64,000 bases of DNA from PALSA-1180 sp964624625 (GTDB taxonomy: Bacteria; Oederibacteriota; Muellerivitia; Muellerivitales; Muellerivitaceae). Numbering within the stretch: the first letter of the stretch is position 1; every line of letters begins with the position of its first letter. This document shows, one piece after another, positions 33,213 through 40,724 of this stretch. A program made the translations under genes and the position numbers. The notes under the pieces are model-generated. The model did not search any database and was not told the DNA's origin. It saw nothing but the letters and a program-made list of their open reading frames with translations. The stretch covers positions 18,499 to 82,498 of the forward strand of contig CAZUXW010000007.1 in the NCBI GenBank assembly GCA_964624625.1, in the 5' to 3' direction.

Positions 33213-34079
33213 TTATTGAAGGGCCGCTGCCCCTCCCACGATCTCCGCCAACTCCTTGGTAATCATGGCCTGGCGGGCCCGGTTAAATTCCAGCGTCAGA
33301 CGGCCGATCATTTCCGACGCGTTCTTGCTGGCCGATTCCATGGCGTTCCGCTTCGCCGCCATCTCGGAGGAAAAACTTTCCAAAAGGAAGCGGTGAATCT
33401 GGGTCGCCAGGTACTGGGAAATCAGCTTTTCCAAAATCGCTTCCACGTTGGGTTCAAACTCGTAGTCCCCAGCCGGGCCCTTGTATAATTTTTCACCCTC
33501 CTCAACCTCTTTCACCCTCAACGGAAGAACTGTGTCCAAGGTCACCTTTTGGGTCATGACGCTCTTGAAATCGGTGTAGAGGACCAGGACGGATTTATAC
33601 TTTTCGGCGGTAAAAAGCAGCTCAATTTCATCCCGCATTTCCAATACCGTCTCATAGGGAATATGGGGAAACACGCTCAGCCATTCCCGGCGGATCGCGA
33701 AACCACGGCGCTTGAAAAAATCCCTGCCCTTTTTACCCACGCACAACAACACCGTGTCCGGATTCTCGCGCAGATAGCCCTGGGCCTGGCGCAGGACATT
33801 GGTATTGAAGCTTCCGCAAAGGCCCCGGTCCGCGGTAATGACCATCAAGGCCGTCTTTCCCTCGCCCCTCACGGTTAACAGCGGATGAACTTCCGGCCCC
33901 GTCTTGGAGGCCAAGTTCTTCATCACGTCCGCCATGCGCTGGGCATAGGGCCGGGCGCCCAGGATGCGTTGTTGGGCCTTCTTCAAGCGGGCCGTCGCCA
34001 CCATCTTCATGGCTTTCGTGATCTGCCCGATGTTCTTGACGCTTTTAATGCGGGTTTTAATTTCCCTGATTTGTGCCAT
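33213..34079 (-). CDS. atpG: ATP synthase F1 subunit gamma
   Basis: The 288-residue central shaft. The N-terminal helix (REIKTRIKSVKNIGQITKAM) and C-terminal helix (NASEMIGRLTLEFNRARQAM) form the rotor coiled coil, and the mid-domain has TADRGLCGSFN near 83. An acidic stretch (EVEEGEKLYKG near 200) is usual. The start is ATG at 34079; upstream AGAAAG is only a weak ribosome site. Confidence 0.97.
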   Translation of the reverse strand: MAQIREIKTRIKSVKNIGQITKAMKMVATARLKKAQQRILGARPYAQRMADVMKNLASKTGPEVHPLLTVRGEGKTALMVITADRGLCGSFNTNVLRQAQGYLRENPDTVLLCVGKKGRDFFKRRGFAIRREWLSVFPHIPYETVLEMRDEIELLFTAEKYKSVLVLYTDFKSVMTQKVTLDTVLPLRVKEVEEGEKLYKGPAGDYEFEPNVEAILEKLISQYLATQIHRFLLESFSSEMAAKRNAMESASKNASEMIGRLTLEFNRARQAMITKELAEIVGGAAALQ

Positions 34080-34089
34080 AAAAACTTTC

Positions 34090-34182
34090 TTACCACAGGG
34101 TCACAAAGAGTTAACTGAGTGACCCCTAGGCTGAATAATTAGAATTATTGCTCTTCGTTACTCCCTGTAACTCGGTGGTTCA
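34090..34182. repeat. Inverted repeat, family C, between atpA and atpG
   Basis: The left arm (34090-34123) reads TTACCACAGGGTCACAAAGA GTTAACTGAGTGAC and the right arm (34152-34182) CTTCGTTACTCCCTGTAACT CGGTGGTTCA. The arms are partly complementary and share the 9-base unit. The right arm ends at the atpA stop codon. Confidence 0.8.
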
Positions 34183-35688
34183 TCAGTAGTAATTTTTAGC
34201 GTATTCCTGGCAGGCTTCCGTCAGTTTGGCCTTGGTATCCTCGGCCAGGTCGCCCTTGTCCTTAATATCCTTTAGAACGGCCGGGTACTTGGATTTCAAG
34301 TGCGACAGAAGTCCCGCCTCGAAAGCCTTCACTTTTTCCACCGGCAGGGGATCCAGGAAGCCGTTGTTGCCGGCGAAGATGGAAGCCACCTGGTCCTCCA
34401 TTTCCATCGGCGCGTATTGGGGCTGCTTCAAGAGTTCAACCAATCGGGCGCCCCGGTTCAATTGGGCCATGGAAGCCTTGTCCAATTCCGCTCCAAATTG
34501 GGCGAAGGCGGCCAATTCATTATATTGAGCCATATCCAACTTTAATTTTCCCGCCACTTTTTTCGTGGCTTTGGTCTGGGCGTTGCCGCCGACACGGGAA
34601 ACGGAGATACCCACATTGATGGCGGGGCGGATACCGGAATTGAAAAGGTTCGATTCCAGGAAAATTTGCCCATCGGTGATGGAAATGACGTTGGTGGGAA
34701 TGTAGGCCGTCACGTCCCCGGCCTGGGTCTCGATGATCGGCAGGGCCGTCAAGGAACCGCCGCCCAGCTTATCGTTGAGTTTACAGGCCCTTTCCAGCAA
34801 GCGGGAGTGGAGGTAGAAAACGTCGCCCGGATAAGCCTCGCGTCCCGGAGGACGGCGGAGCAGGAGCGACAATTCGCGGTAAGCCACGGCCTGTTTGGAC
34901 AGGTCGTCATACACGATCAAGGCGTGGCCCCCGTTATAGGTGAATTCCTCGGCGACCGCGCATCCGGCGTAGGGCGCGATGTACTGTAGGGGAGCGGGAT
35001 CCGAGGCCGTGGCGGAAACGATGATGCAATAGCCGAGGGCGTCGTGCTCTTCCAGCGTCCGGATGATCTGCGCCACCGTGGACTGTTTTTGGCCGATCGC
35101 GACGTAAACGCACATGACGTTCTTGCCCTTGAGGTTCAGGATGGCGTCGATGGCCACCGCGGTTTTTCCCGTTTGGCGGTCCCCGATAATGAGCTCGCGC
35201 TGCCCGCGGCCGATGGGGATCATACAATCAATGGCCTTAATACCAGTATGCAGGGGCTGTTTTACGGGCTGGCGTTCGATGACGCCGGGGGCCCGAATTT
35301 CCAAGCGGCGGGTGTGGCTGGCGTTCAAAGGCCCTTTGCCGTCCAAAGGCTGGCCCAGAGGGTTGATCACCCGCCCTAGGAGCTCCTTGCCCGTGGGAAT
35401 CTCGGCAATACGGCCCGTCAAATGGACCGGGTCCCCTTCCTTGACCTTTGTGGTGTCACCCATCAACACCGCCCCGACCGAGTCCGTCTCCAAGTTAAAG
35501 GCGATTCCGTAAACCTCGTTGGGGAACTTCAGGAGTTCACCGGCCATCGCGTCCTTCAACCCGTAAATAACCGCCACACCGTCGCCAACCTTCAACACTT
35601 CGCCCACCTGGGTGAGCGCCGCGTCGGGCTTGAAATCCTTGATGCGGGATTTTAAAATTTTGGTGACTTCGTCCGCTTGAAAACCCAT
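34183..35688 (-). CDS. atpA: ATP synthase F1 subunit alpha
   Basis: A 501-residue non-catalytic nucleotide-binding subunit. The P loop GDRQTGKTAVAIDA lies near residue 170, with IVYDDLSKQAVAYRELSLLLRRPPGREAYPGDVF near 265 and the ISVSRVGGNAQTKA arginine region near 360. Length and order are standard. The start is ATG at 35688 with GGAGGG upstream. Inverted repeats flank it on both sides. Confidence 0.98.
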   Translation of the reverse strand: MGFQADEVTKILKSRIKDFKPDAALTQVGEVLKVGDGVAVIYGLKDAMAGELLKFPNEVYGIAFNLETDSVGAVLMGDTTKVKEGDPVHLTGRIAEIPTGKELLGRVINPLGQPLDGKGPLNASHTRRLEIRAPGVIERQPVKQPLHTGIKAIDCMIPIGRGQRELIIGDRQTGKTAVAIDAILNLKGKNVMCVYVAIGQKQSTVAQIIRTLEEHDALGYCIIVSATASDPAPLQYIAPYAGCAVAEEFTYNGGHALIVYDDLSKQAVAYRELSLLLRRPPGREAYPGDVFYLHSRLLERACKLNDKLGGGSLTALPIIETQAGDVTAYIPTNVISITDGQIFLESNLFNSGIRPAINVGISVSRVGGNAQTKATKKVAGKLKLDMAQYNELAAFAQFGAELDKASMAQLNRGARLVELLKQPQYAPMEMEDQVASIFAGNNGFLDPLPVEKVKAFEAGLLSHLKSKYPAVLKDIKDKGDLAEDTKAKLTEACQEYAKNYY

Positions 35689-35710
35689 TCCAACCCTCCG
35701 GAAAATTCAA

Positions 35711-35827
35711 TTTTCACCACAGAGTTACACTGAGTAACAAGGAGTGAAAATTAATAATTAAATTCTGTTTTCGGCCTTACTCCGAGTAACTCTGCTCTTC
35801 GCTGCGCGAAGGGCTCTGTGGTTCAAA
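35711..35827. repeat. Inverted repeat, family C, between atpH and atpA
   Basis: The left arm (35711-35746) is TTTTCACCACAGAGTTACAC TGAGTAACAAGGAGTG; its units CCACAGAGT, TACACTGAG and TAACAAGGA repeat every 9 bases. The right arm (35775-35827) is complementary but interrupted by an extra 24 bases (CTCTTCGCTGCGCGAAGGGC), which itself forms a small CTTCGctgcgCGAAG hairpin. It is the longest copy. Confidence 0.85.
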
Positions 35828-35830
35828 GTT

Positions 35831-36376
35831 TTATTCGATCTCGACCTTCAGCAGCCTTTGCTTCATGCGTTCCAATTGGCCTAATACGCTTCCATCCATG
35901 CGCTGATCCCCGAGGTAAATCATCATGCCGCCAATGAGTCCCGGCTTCACCTCTTCCTTGAGTTCCACAACAATCCCGAACATCTGTGAAAGCTTGTCAA
36001 TTAATGAGTCTTTTTGGGCCCCTGTTAAGGGCAGGGACGTCAGGACCCGGGCCACGGCCTTCCCCCGCAATTCGTGCCAAAGCCTCTCAAAATGGTCGGC
36101 CACGGCTTTGAAATGCTTAATCCTTTTTTTCATGATGAGCAGCATCAGGAAGTTTTCCATGGTGGAGGATAGTTTTTGGCTCATGAGGCGGCGGAGAGTC
36201 TCGATTTTTTCCTGGGATTTGGCCCTGGGATGCTCCAGGACCGACTTCAATTCCTGGTTCTCTTCCACCAGTTTTTGGATCGTCTGGATTTCCTGGGCGA
36301 TAGAATCGACGGTTTTCTGCTCTTGGGCCACCTGCAGAAGGGCCACGGCGTATTTTTCGGCGATCACTGATTCCAT
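35831..36376 (-). CDS. atpH: ATP synthase F1 subunit delta
   Basis: The 181-residue stalk subunit (OSCP family) links F1 to the peripheral stalk. The N-terminal six-helix domain (EKYAVALLQVAQEQKTVDSI) and the C-terminal sandwich (VARVLTSLPLTGAQKDSLIDK, PGLIGGMMIYLGDQRMDGSVLGQL) are visible. The start is ATG at 36376 with TAGGAG upstream; atpF is 33 bases upstream. Confidence 0.95.
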   Translation of the reverse strand: MESVIAEKYAVALLQVAQEQKTVDSIAQEIQTIQKLVEENQELKSVLEHPRAKSQEKIETLRRLMSQKLSSTMENFLMLLIMKKRIKHFKAVADHFERLWHELRGKAVARVLTSLPLTGAQKDSLIDKLSQMFGIVVELKEEVKPGLIGGMMIYLGDQRMDGSVLGQLERMKQRLLKVEIE

Positions 36377-36409
36377 TTTTTTCTCCTATAACGCACTCGT
36401 TCCCGGAAA

Positions 36410-36898
36410 TTAATTCTTCCGGGCGCCCAGCTCCTGGATATTTTCCTTCACGATCTTCTCCTGAACCTTCGCGTCCACCGAGGATCGGATAATCTTCTCC
36501 GCGATTTCCACCGCCAGCAGGCCCACTTCCTTTTGGAGGGCCTGGGTCACAGCCTGGCGCTCGCTCTCGATCGCCTTCCGGGCGTCCGCCAAAATCAGCT
36601 CGGCTTCCTTGCGGGCCGATTGGATCGCCTCATCCCTGGCTTGGGTGGCTTCCTTGCGGGACCGCTGTAATATTTCAACCGTCCCCTGTTCCAATTCCTT
36701 CACTTTTTTCTCAAACTCGGCCTTCAAATGGGCGGCCTCGTCCTGCCGTTTATCGGCGGTGGAAATCTGCTCCTCGATCCGCTTTTGGCGGCTGTCCATC
36801 CACTCCCTCAATTGAGGGAGGAAAATTTTGGAGGATAAAAACATTCCCACCAAAAAAGTAGCGAGCTGGAGGAGAAATACAGTCAGGTTAAATTCCAT
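36410..36898 (-). CDS. atpF: ATP synthase F0 subunit b
   Basis: The 162-residue peripheral stalk: one N-terminal membrane helix (LTVFLLQLATFLVGMFLSSKIF), then a ~120-residue charged coiled coil (KRIEEQISTADKRQDEAAHL and following). Single b gene, so a homodimer is expected. The start is ATG at 36898 with GGAAGG upstream. A hairpin separates it from atpE. Confidence 0.95.
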   Translation of the reverse strand: MEFNLTVFLLQLATFLVGMFLSSKIFLPQLREWMDSRQKRIEEQISTADKRQDEAAHLKAEFEKKVKELEQGTVEILQRSRKEATQARDEAIQSARKEAELILADARKAIESERQAVTQALQKEVGLLAVEIAEKIIRSSVDAKVQEKIVKENIQELGARKN

Positions 36899-36920
36899 GT
36901 CTTGCCTTCCGTAAAATAAG

Positions 36921-36947
36921 GCGCCAAGAAGGGTTCCCCCTTGGCGC
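36921..36947 (-). promoter_or_regulatory. mRNA hairpin between atpE and atpF
   Basis: GCGCCAAG and CTTGGCGC form a perfect eight-pair stem that continues with an inner GGG-TT-CCC. There is no T run, so it is not a terminator. It lies 16 bases downstream of the atpE stop and before atpF. It may block 3' decay and keep atpE mRNA in excess, which fits the high c:b stoichiometry needed. This is inference. Confidence 0.6.
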
Positions 36948-36963
36948 GGTTATTGATTGATCC

Positions 36964-37326
36964 TCAATGGGCGATGAACAAGTCCTTGAAAGGGTTGGAA
37001 TAAAGCAAAAGAAACACGATGGCCAGGGCGTAAATCGCCAAGGACTCGATCATCGCGATACCGATGAACATGGTGGCCCGGATGGTTCCCATCATTTCAG
37101 GTTGTCGGGCCATGGCTTCCAGGGCCTTCCCCACCGTGTTTCCCATTCCGATGCCGGTCCCAACGGTTCCCAGGCCAATGGCTAAACCGGCACCCAGGCA
37201 GGTCAGCCCGAAAAACCAAACGCTTCCATCAGCGGCCTTGGACGCCACGGCGCCGTCAGCCCAAGCCGCGCTGGCCACCACCGCGAACAACAACATCATC
37301 GCCGTCAACATCAAATTCTTTCTCAT
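36964..37326 (-). CDS. atpE: ATP synthase F0 subunit c
   Basis: A 120-residue ring subunit. Residues 1-21 (MRKNLMLTAMMLLFAVVASA) look like a signal peptide, an N-terminal extension not found in E. coli. Two helices follow, with a Gly-rich TM1 (GAGLAIGLGTVGTGIGMG) and TM2 (MFIGIAMIESLAIYALAIVF) carrying the ion-binding Glu in ESLAIY. The polar loop is ALEAMARQPE. In TM1 the position of the Na+-site Gln is Met, so proton coupling is more likely. ATG at 37326 is chosen because AAGGAG precedes it. Confidence 0.94.
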   Translation of the reverse strand: MRKNLMLTAMMLLFAVVASAAWADGAVASKAADGSVWFFGLTCLGAGLAIGLGTVGTGIGMGNTVGKALEAMARQPEMMGTIRATMFIGIAMIESLAIYALAIVFLLLYSNPFKDLFIAH

Positions 37327-37415
37327 CCTCGACTCCTTAAAAATGTTTTCACGAATCCTCAAGGTCAAGCGGGGGCAAGCCTCAAGGAATCCCGCTAGCG
37401 CGGGAACGTCGACAA

Positions 37416-38231
37416 TCAGTGGGCCCCTTCCGTCTGCCCCTCATGCTCCTCCAACGCGCCGCCGATATAAACCATCGCCAGGAACATGAAAACAAAAGCT
37501 TGGATAAAGGAAACAAACACGCCCAGGATGGTGATGAGAATCCGCAGAATGCCCGGGGTAAATGCGAAAATTTTGGATATCAGGCTGTCCCCCCAGAAGG
37601 CCCCGATGAGGAGGATCGAGACGCCCAGGATTTTTTCCTTCCCCATCATGTTCCCAAACAACCTCAAGGTCAGGGAGGCCGGCTTGACAAACTCCCCCAC
37701 TAAATGGATGGGCGGCATCATGATCCAAAGCAGGGCGATGACGCCCCTCATCATGATCCTCATACCCAAGCCGGCATTGGGATCCATTTCGATGGCGGGG
37801 GGAAGAAAATGGGAAAAGTGGCCGGCCCAGCCCTTTTCCTTGATTCCCCAAAAATGGGTGGAAAGAAAAACGACGGCGGCCATTCCCAGGTTCATATCCA
37901 CCCGGCTCGTGGGCGAAACCATGCCGGGGATCAGTCCCATCAGGTTGGAAAAAAGGATGAAAATAAAAAGATAAAAAAAGAGGGGAAAAAAGAACGGCGC
38001 ATGGCGCCCGACGAGGGGCTCGGCCATATCCTGGACAAACTCCACGATCAGTTCAAAGAAATTTTGGATGCCCTTCGGGACGGCCTTCATCCGGCGGGTC
38101 GATAAAAAGAGAAGAGTCATCAATAAAAGCGTGACGAACCAGGACACGGTTAAGGTATTGATGGCGTTTTCAAACCCGAAGAAACCAAAGGGAATAAAAA
38201 TCGGGCTTTCAGCCGTCTCCATCGTCACCAT
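37416..38231 (-). CDS. atpB: ATP synthase F0 subunit a
   Basis: A 271-residue membrane stator with 5-6 helices. The essential Arg of the proton path is in SLTLRLFGNMMGKEK near 190, and the conserved HLVGEFVKPA precedes it. The start is ATG at 38231 with GGAAGG upstream. A small GC palindrome (CCCGCTAGCGCGGG, 37391-37404) lies in the gap before atpE. Confidence 0.95.
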   Translation of the reverse strand: MVTMETAESPIFIPFGFFGFENAINTLTVSWFVTLLLMTLLFLSTRRMKAVPKGIQNFFELIVEFVQDMAEPLVGRHAPFFFPLFFYLFIFILFSNLMGLIPGMVSPTSRVDMNLGMAAVVFLSTHFWGIKEKGWAGHFSHFLPPAIEMDPNAGLGMRIMMRGVIALLWIMMPPIHLVGEFVKPASLTLRLFGNMMGKEKILGVSILLIGAFWGDSLISKIFAFTPGILRILITILGVFVSFIQAFVFMFLAMVYIGGALEEHEGQTEGAH

Positions 38232-38374
38232 TGAAAAACCTTCCTTGAAAAGAAAATAATGGGGCGTTGAAAGATGAGGAAAGGTAGTCGAAAAGAAGCG
38301 CTTTAACGAAAAACTTTGAAAACGGGGGGTAGTTTAATGTTTTCCCCTGGGGAGGTCAACCCTTCCTCCAAATT

Positions 38375-38806
38375 TTACTTACCGTTTATTTTCTTCCCCA
38401 AAGGATCCGAACGCCAACCGGCCCAACCCAAAATCAGCAAGAACCAAAAATAACCGGCTCCCGCCCCGGCGAGGCAAAGGGGTGAAACTGAAAGAAACCA
38501 CCAACAGGCAAAAGCCATCACCATCCAACGAATCATGTTCAAAAACCAAAAAAACTTACGGCCTTCCACTTCCCCGCGGGTTAAAACTTTTTCGGTCAGG
38601 ATTTTTAAGCTGTAAAAGTTCAGCACATTGAACAGACTGCCCCAACCCAATCCAAAAGATAAATCCTTTTGGCCGAAATGGAAGGCCAGCCAGGAACCGG
38701 ATAATCCGCTGACCAGGGTCCCGAGCGGAACCCAAGGGATCCAATCGGTTTTTTCAGCGGAAGCGGGATTTTTTTTTTGGCCTTTGTAAAAACCGGGAGG
38801 TGTCAT
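38375..38806 (-). CDS. atpI: ATP synthase subunit I (AtpI-like)
   Basis: A 143-residue membrane protein with four hydrophobic helices (about 25-45, 50-70, 85-105, 112-132), occupying the place of AtpI between atpZ and atpB. AtpI assists assembly of the c ring. Sequence similarity is low as usual for this family, so the call rests on topology and position. The start is ATG at 38806, overlapping the AtpZ stop by ATGA. Confidence 0.78.
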   Translation of the reverse strand: MTPPGFYKGQKKNPASAEKTDWIPWVPLGTLVSGLSGSWLAFHFGQKDLSFGLGWGSLFNVLNFYSLKILTEKVLTRGEVEGRKFFWFLNMIRWMVMAFACWWFLSVSPLCLAGAGAGYFWFLLILGWAGWRSDPLGKKINGK

Positions 38807-39039
38807 CCGGGGGGCGGCTTTTTCGGGCCCCCGAGGGACTTTAAATCCTCGAAAAGGATCACGTAACTGGCCGCGACCCCGAACAGGAAACCGACCATGA
38901 TCACCCATTCTCCCCAATGAAGATATTTATGAAGCAGCAGGCCCAATCCAAACCCGGCGAAGGTGCAGAGGACAAAATTGAGGCCTAAGGTTGAGAGTCG
39001 TAGGAGATCGGCGCCGGCGGATAATTTTCCCTTGTCCAT
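38803..39039 (-). CDS. atpZ: AtpZ/AtpI family protein
   Basis: A 78-residue two-helix protein (STLGLNFVLCTFAGFGLGLLL and WVIMVGFLFGVAASYVILF) with a short polar end, the pattern of AtpZ-like Mg/Ca transport or assembly factors at the head of atp operons. ATG at 39039 with AAAGGA upstream. The first 55 bases lie inside the 3' end of the DUF3343 gene. Confidence 0.82.
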   Translation of the reverse strand: MDKGKLSAGADLLRLSTLGLNFVLCTFAGFGLGLLLHKYLHWGEWVIMVGFLFGVAASYVILFEDLKSLGGPKKPPPG

Positions 39040-39314
39040 TGTCCATCCTTTTCGATATGAAAAGCCGCCTTGATATAGATGTCCTCGGGAGTCAGGAGGC
39101 CCTCGACCCGGGGTCGGTCTTCTTTCACGATCACCAAACCCAAACCGCAGTCATCCTGAATGTCCCTCGGCCGGGGGATCAGCTTAAACCTGGTCCGGTG
39201 CTCCTTGAGCACGGATTCGGCGTGCATGGTTTCATGGGTCGTGTGAAATAAAAGCACGTAATGCTTTTCCGTTAACGCCAGCCGGCTGGGGGAAACATTC
39301 GGGGCCGCCACCAT
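38985..39314 (-). CDS. DUF3343 protein, putative Se/S carrier-like
   Basis: A 109-residue protein with a central ferredoxin-like domain (HYVLLFHTTHETMHAESVLK, RPRDIQDDCGLGLVI), matching DUF3343, where a conserved Cys before Gly (here DDCGLG near 62) is thought to carry sulfur or selenium. The first ~17 residues and the last ~25 are extra. ATG at 39314 has a near-perfect AAAGGAG but only two bases away, so a later start is possible. It overlaps atpZ by 55 bases, an unusually long overlap. Confidence 0.75.
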   Translation of the reverse strand: MVAAPNVSPSRLALTEKHYVLLFHTTHETMHAESVLKEHRTRFKLIPRPRDIQDDCGLGLVIVKEDRPRVEGLLTPEDIYIKAAFHIEKDGQWTRENYPPAPISYDSQP

Positions 39315-39343
39315 CGCTCCTTTGAAGGACCGTTCCGCGAATC

Positions 39344-39847
39344 CTACTGCTCGTGGGCCGAACCTGGTAGATCCTTAAAATCAGTCGGAGTCAGGTTTTC
39401 AAGGAATTTTTTGAATTCGCTCATTTCCTCCTTGTATTTCTCCTTGTCCTGAATCGTCGCGTTGATCACGACTTTTTCCGCCACAAAAATCGGCGAGTTG
39501 GTCCTGAGGGCCAGGGCGATGGCGTCCGAGGGCCTTGCGTCAATCTCGAACTTTTCGGGGGAATCGGCGACTTCCAGGAATATCCTCGCGAAAAAAGTAT
39601 TTTGGTTGATGTCGTTCACCAGCACTTTCGTGACTTTGGCCCCAAGGGTGTCGATGACGTTCTTCAACAGGTCATGGGTCATGGGGCGGGCGATCACCTG
39701 CTCATTGAGCTGGATAAAGATGGCTGTCGCCTCCGCCACGCCGATCCAAATAGGCAAATAACGCTTTTCGTCCTCATCGGTCAAAATAACCGCGGGCGTT
39801 TTTAGGTTGGGGTCAACGGCGATACCGCGTACTTTCATTTCGATCAT
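39344..39847 (-). CDS. Bifunctional nuclease family protein (BFN/DUF151)
   Basis: A 167-residue cytoplasmic protein. The BFN domain (about 1-140) has RYLPIWIGVAEATAI near 30, MTHDLLKNVID near 58 and the conserved DARPSDAIALALRTNSPIFV near 105. Some members degrade RNA and DNA, but many are only annotated by homology. It is the first gene after the strong promoter at 39980-40008 and stands upstream of DUF3343 and the atp operon. Start ATG at 39847 with GGAG eight bases upstream. Confidence 0.9.
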   Translation of the reverse strand: MIEMKVRGIAVDPNLKTPAVILTDEDEKRYLPIWIGVAEATAIFIQLNEQVIARPMTHDLLKNVIDTLGAKVTKVLVNDINQNTFFARIFLEVADSPEKFEIDARPSDAIALALRTNSPIFVAEKVVINATIQDKEKYKEEMSEFKKFLENLTPTDFKDLPGSAHEQ

Positions 39848-39979
39848 GGGTGAGGCTCCATAAGCATTTGGTGACTATCGTCTATTTCTAAGCATCATGA
39901 GAAGAATCCACCGATTTTACAAGGGCAGGGATCAGCCGACCGTTCGATTCAACGAGGCGCGAGACATTGGAACAAGGCC

Positions 39980-40008
39980 ATTATAAGCCCGATCTTCAAT
40001 GCTTGCAA
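39980..40008 (-). promoter_or_regulatory. Strong sigma-70-like promoter, probably for the BFN-DUF3343-atp operon
   Basis: TTGCAA (40003-40008) and a perfect TATAAT (39980-39985) are 17 bases apart on the minus strand. The leader to the BFN start would be about 125 bases. No other promoter of this quality lies before atpB, so it may drive about 8 kb of genes. Confidence 0.75.
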
Positions 40009-40028
40009 TGCGGGCGCCGGGGGTAAAT

Positions 40029-40604
40029 TCAGGATCTTGTTTTTTTCTTGAGGTCGGATTCGCTAAAAATTTGGGCCTCGAAGCCGAAAAGGTTGGACTT
40101 TCCTTTCCACGCTTCGCTTGGAAGACCCGCTTTGACGCAGGTTTGGGACAGAAATGTCTCCGCGTCCCATCCGTAATCGATCGCGACCTGCGGAAGCAAT
40201 AGGCCCGAGCGGTTTCCCTGGCTGACGATTAGTCCGTGAACTCCAACCCTAATTTGATCCGGCTGGATTGGTTTAGGTTGGGTCAAAACGGATATCTCGA
40301 TTTCAATGCGGGAAAGTTCTTCCAAGCGGACGGGGGGAAAGCGGGGATCCTGCAAGGCGGCGCTGACAGCGGCCTCTTGAACGGCTTCCACCAAGGGTTT
40401 AATGGGATAGGGAAAACCAATGCAGCCCCGGAGATCCTCCATCCAAAGGGTGACAAAAACGCCTCTTTTTTCCCGTAAAAGAGCGGAAAGGGATTCCACG
40501 GCCGGGGGCTTCCTTCCCTTTTGAATGGTGATTTGAATCGAATTTCGGGCCAATTGCAAAAGCAGCTTTTGGTCCTCTTCCGAGACCATTTCCAAAGGAT
40601 TCAA
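40029..40604 (-). CDS. amrA: AmmeMemoRadiSam system protein A (AMMECR1 domain)
   Basis: A 191-residue AMMECR1-fold protein with the hallmark DLRGCIGFPYPIKPLVEAV near 60 and SAALQDPRFPPV near 82. The family works with a MEMO-like protein and a radical SAM enzyme in an incompletely defined system. Here the MEMO-like gene lies next upstream (40725-41561), but no radical SAM partner of the right type is in the window. The start is TTG at 40604 with GAGG five bases away; an ATG at 40589 is an alternative. Confidence 0.88.
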   Translation of the reverse strand: MNPLEMVSEEDQKLLLQLARNSIQITIQKGRKPPAVESLSALLREKRGVFVTLWMEDLRGCIGFPYPIKPLVEAVQEAAVSAALQDPRFPPVRLEELSRIEIEISVLTQPKPIQPDQIRVGVHGLIVSQGNRSGLLLPQVAIDYGWDAETFLSQTCVKAGLPSEAWKGKSNLFGFEAQIFSESDLKKKTRS

Positions 40605-40612
40605 TCCAACCT

Positions 40613-40644
40613 CTTTTCACCACAGAATGCGCGGTGTTAACCGA
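40613..40644. repeat. Half-element, family C
   Basis: TTTTCACCACAGAATGCGCG and GTGTTAACCGAG match the left arm of the family C repeats at their start, but no right arm is seen. Confidence 0.65.
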
Positions 40645-40724
40645 GCGCGGCCTTGACCATAATTTCAAAAGACGACAATCTGAAAAAAACGGACTTACCC
40701 CGCGTGATTCTTTGGCTCAAGCCG

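Noticed and set aside
31884..33488. A 534-codon open frame on the plus strand opposite atpD and atpG
   Set aside because: It is complementary to strongly supported ATP synthase genes and has no family features or ribosome site; long antisense frames are expected in this G+C-rich DNA.
36964..37326. Na+-dependent ATP synthase
   Set aside because: The TM1 Gln of the Na+ site is Met in this subunit c; the ES pair in TM2 alone is not enough.
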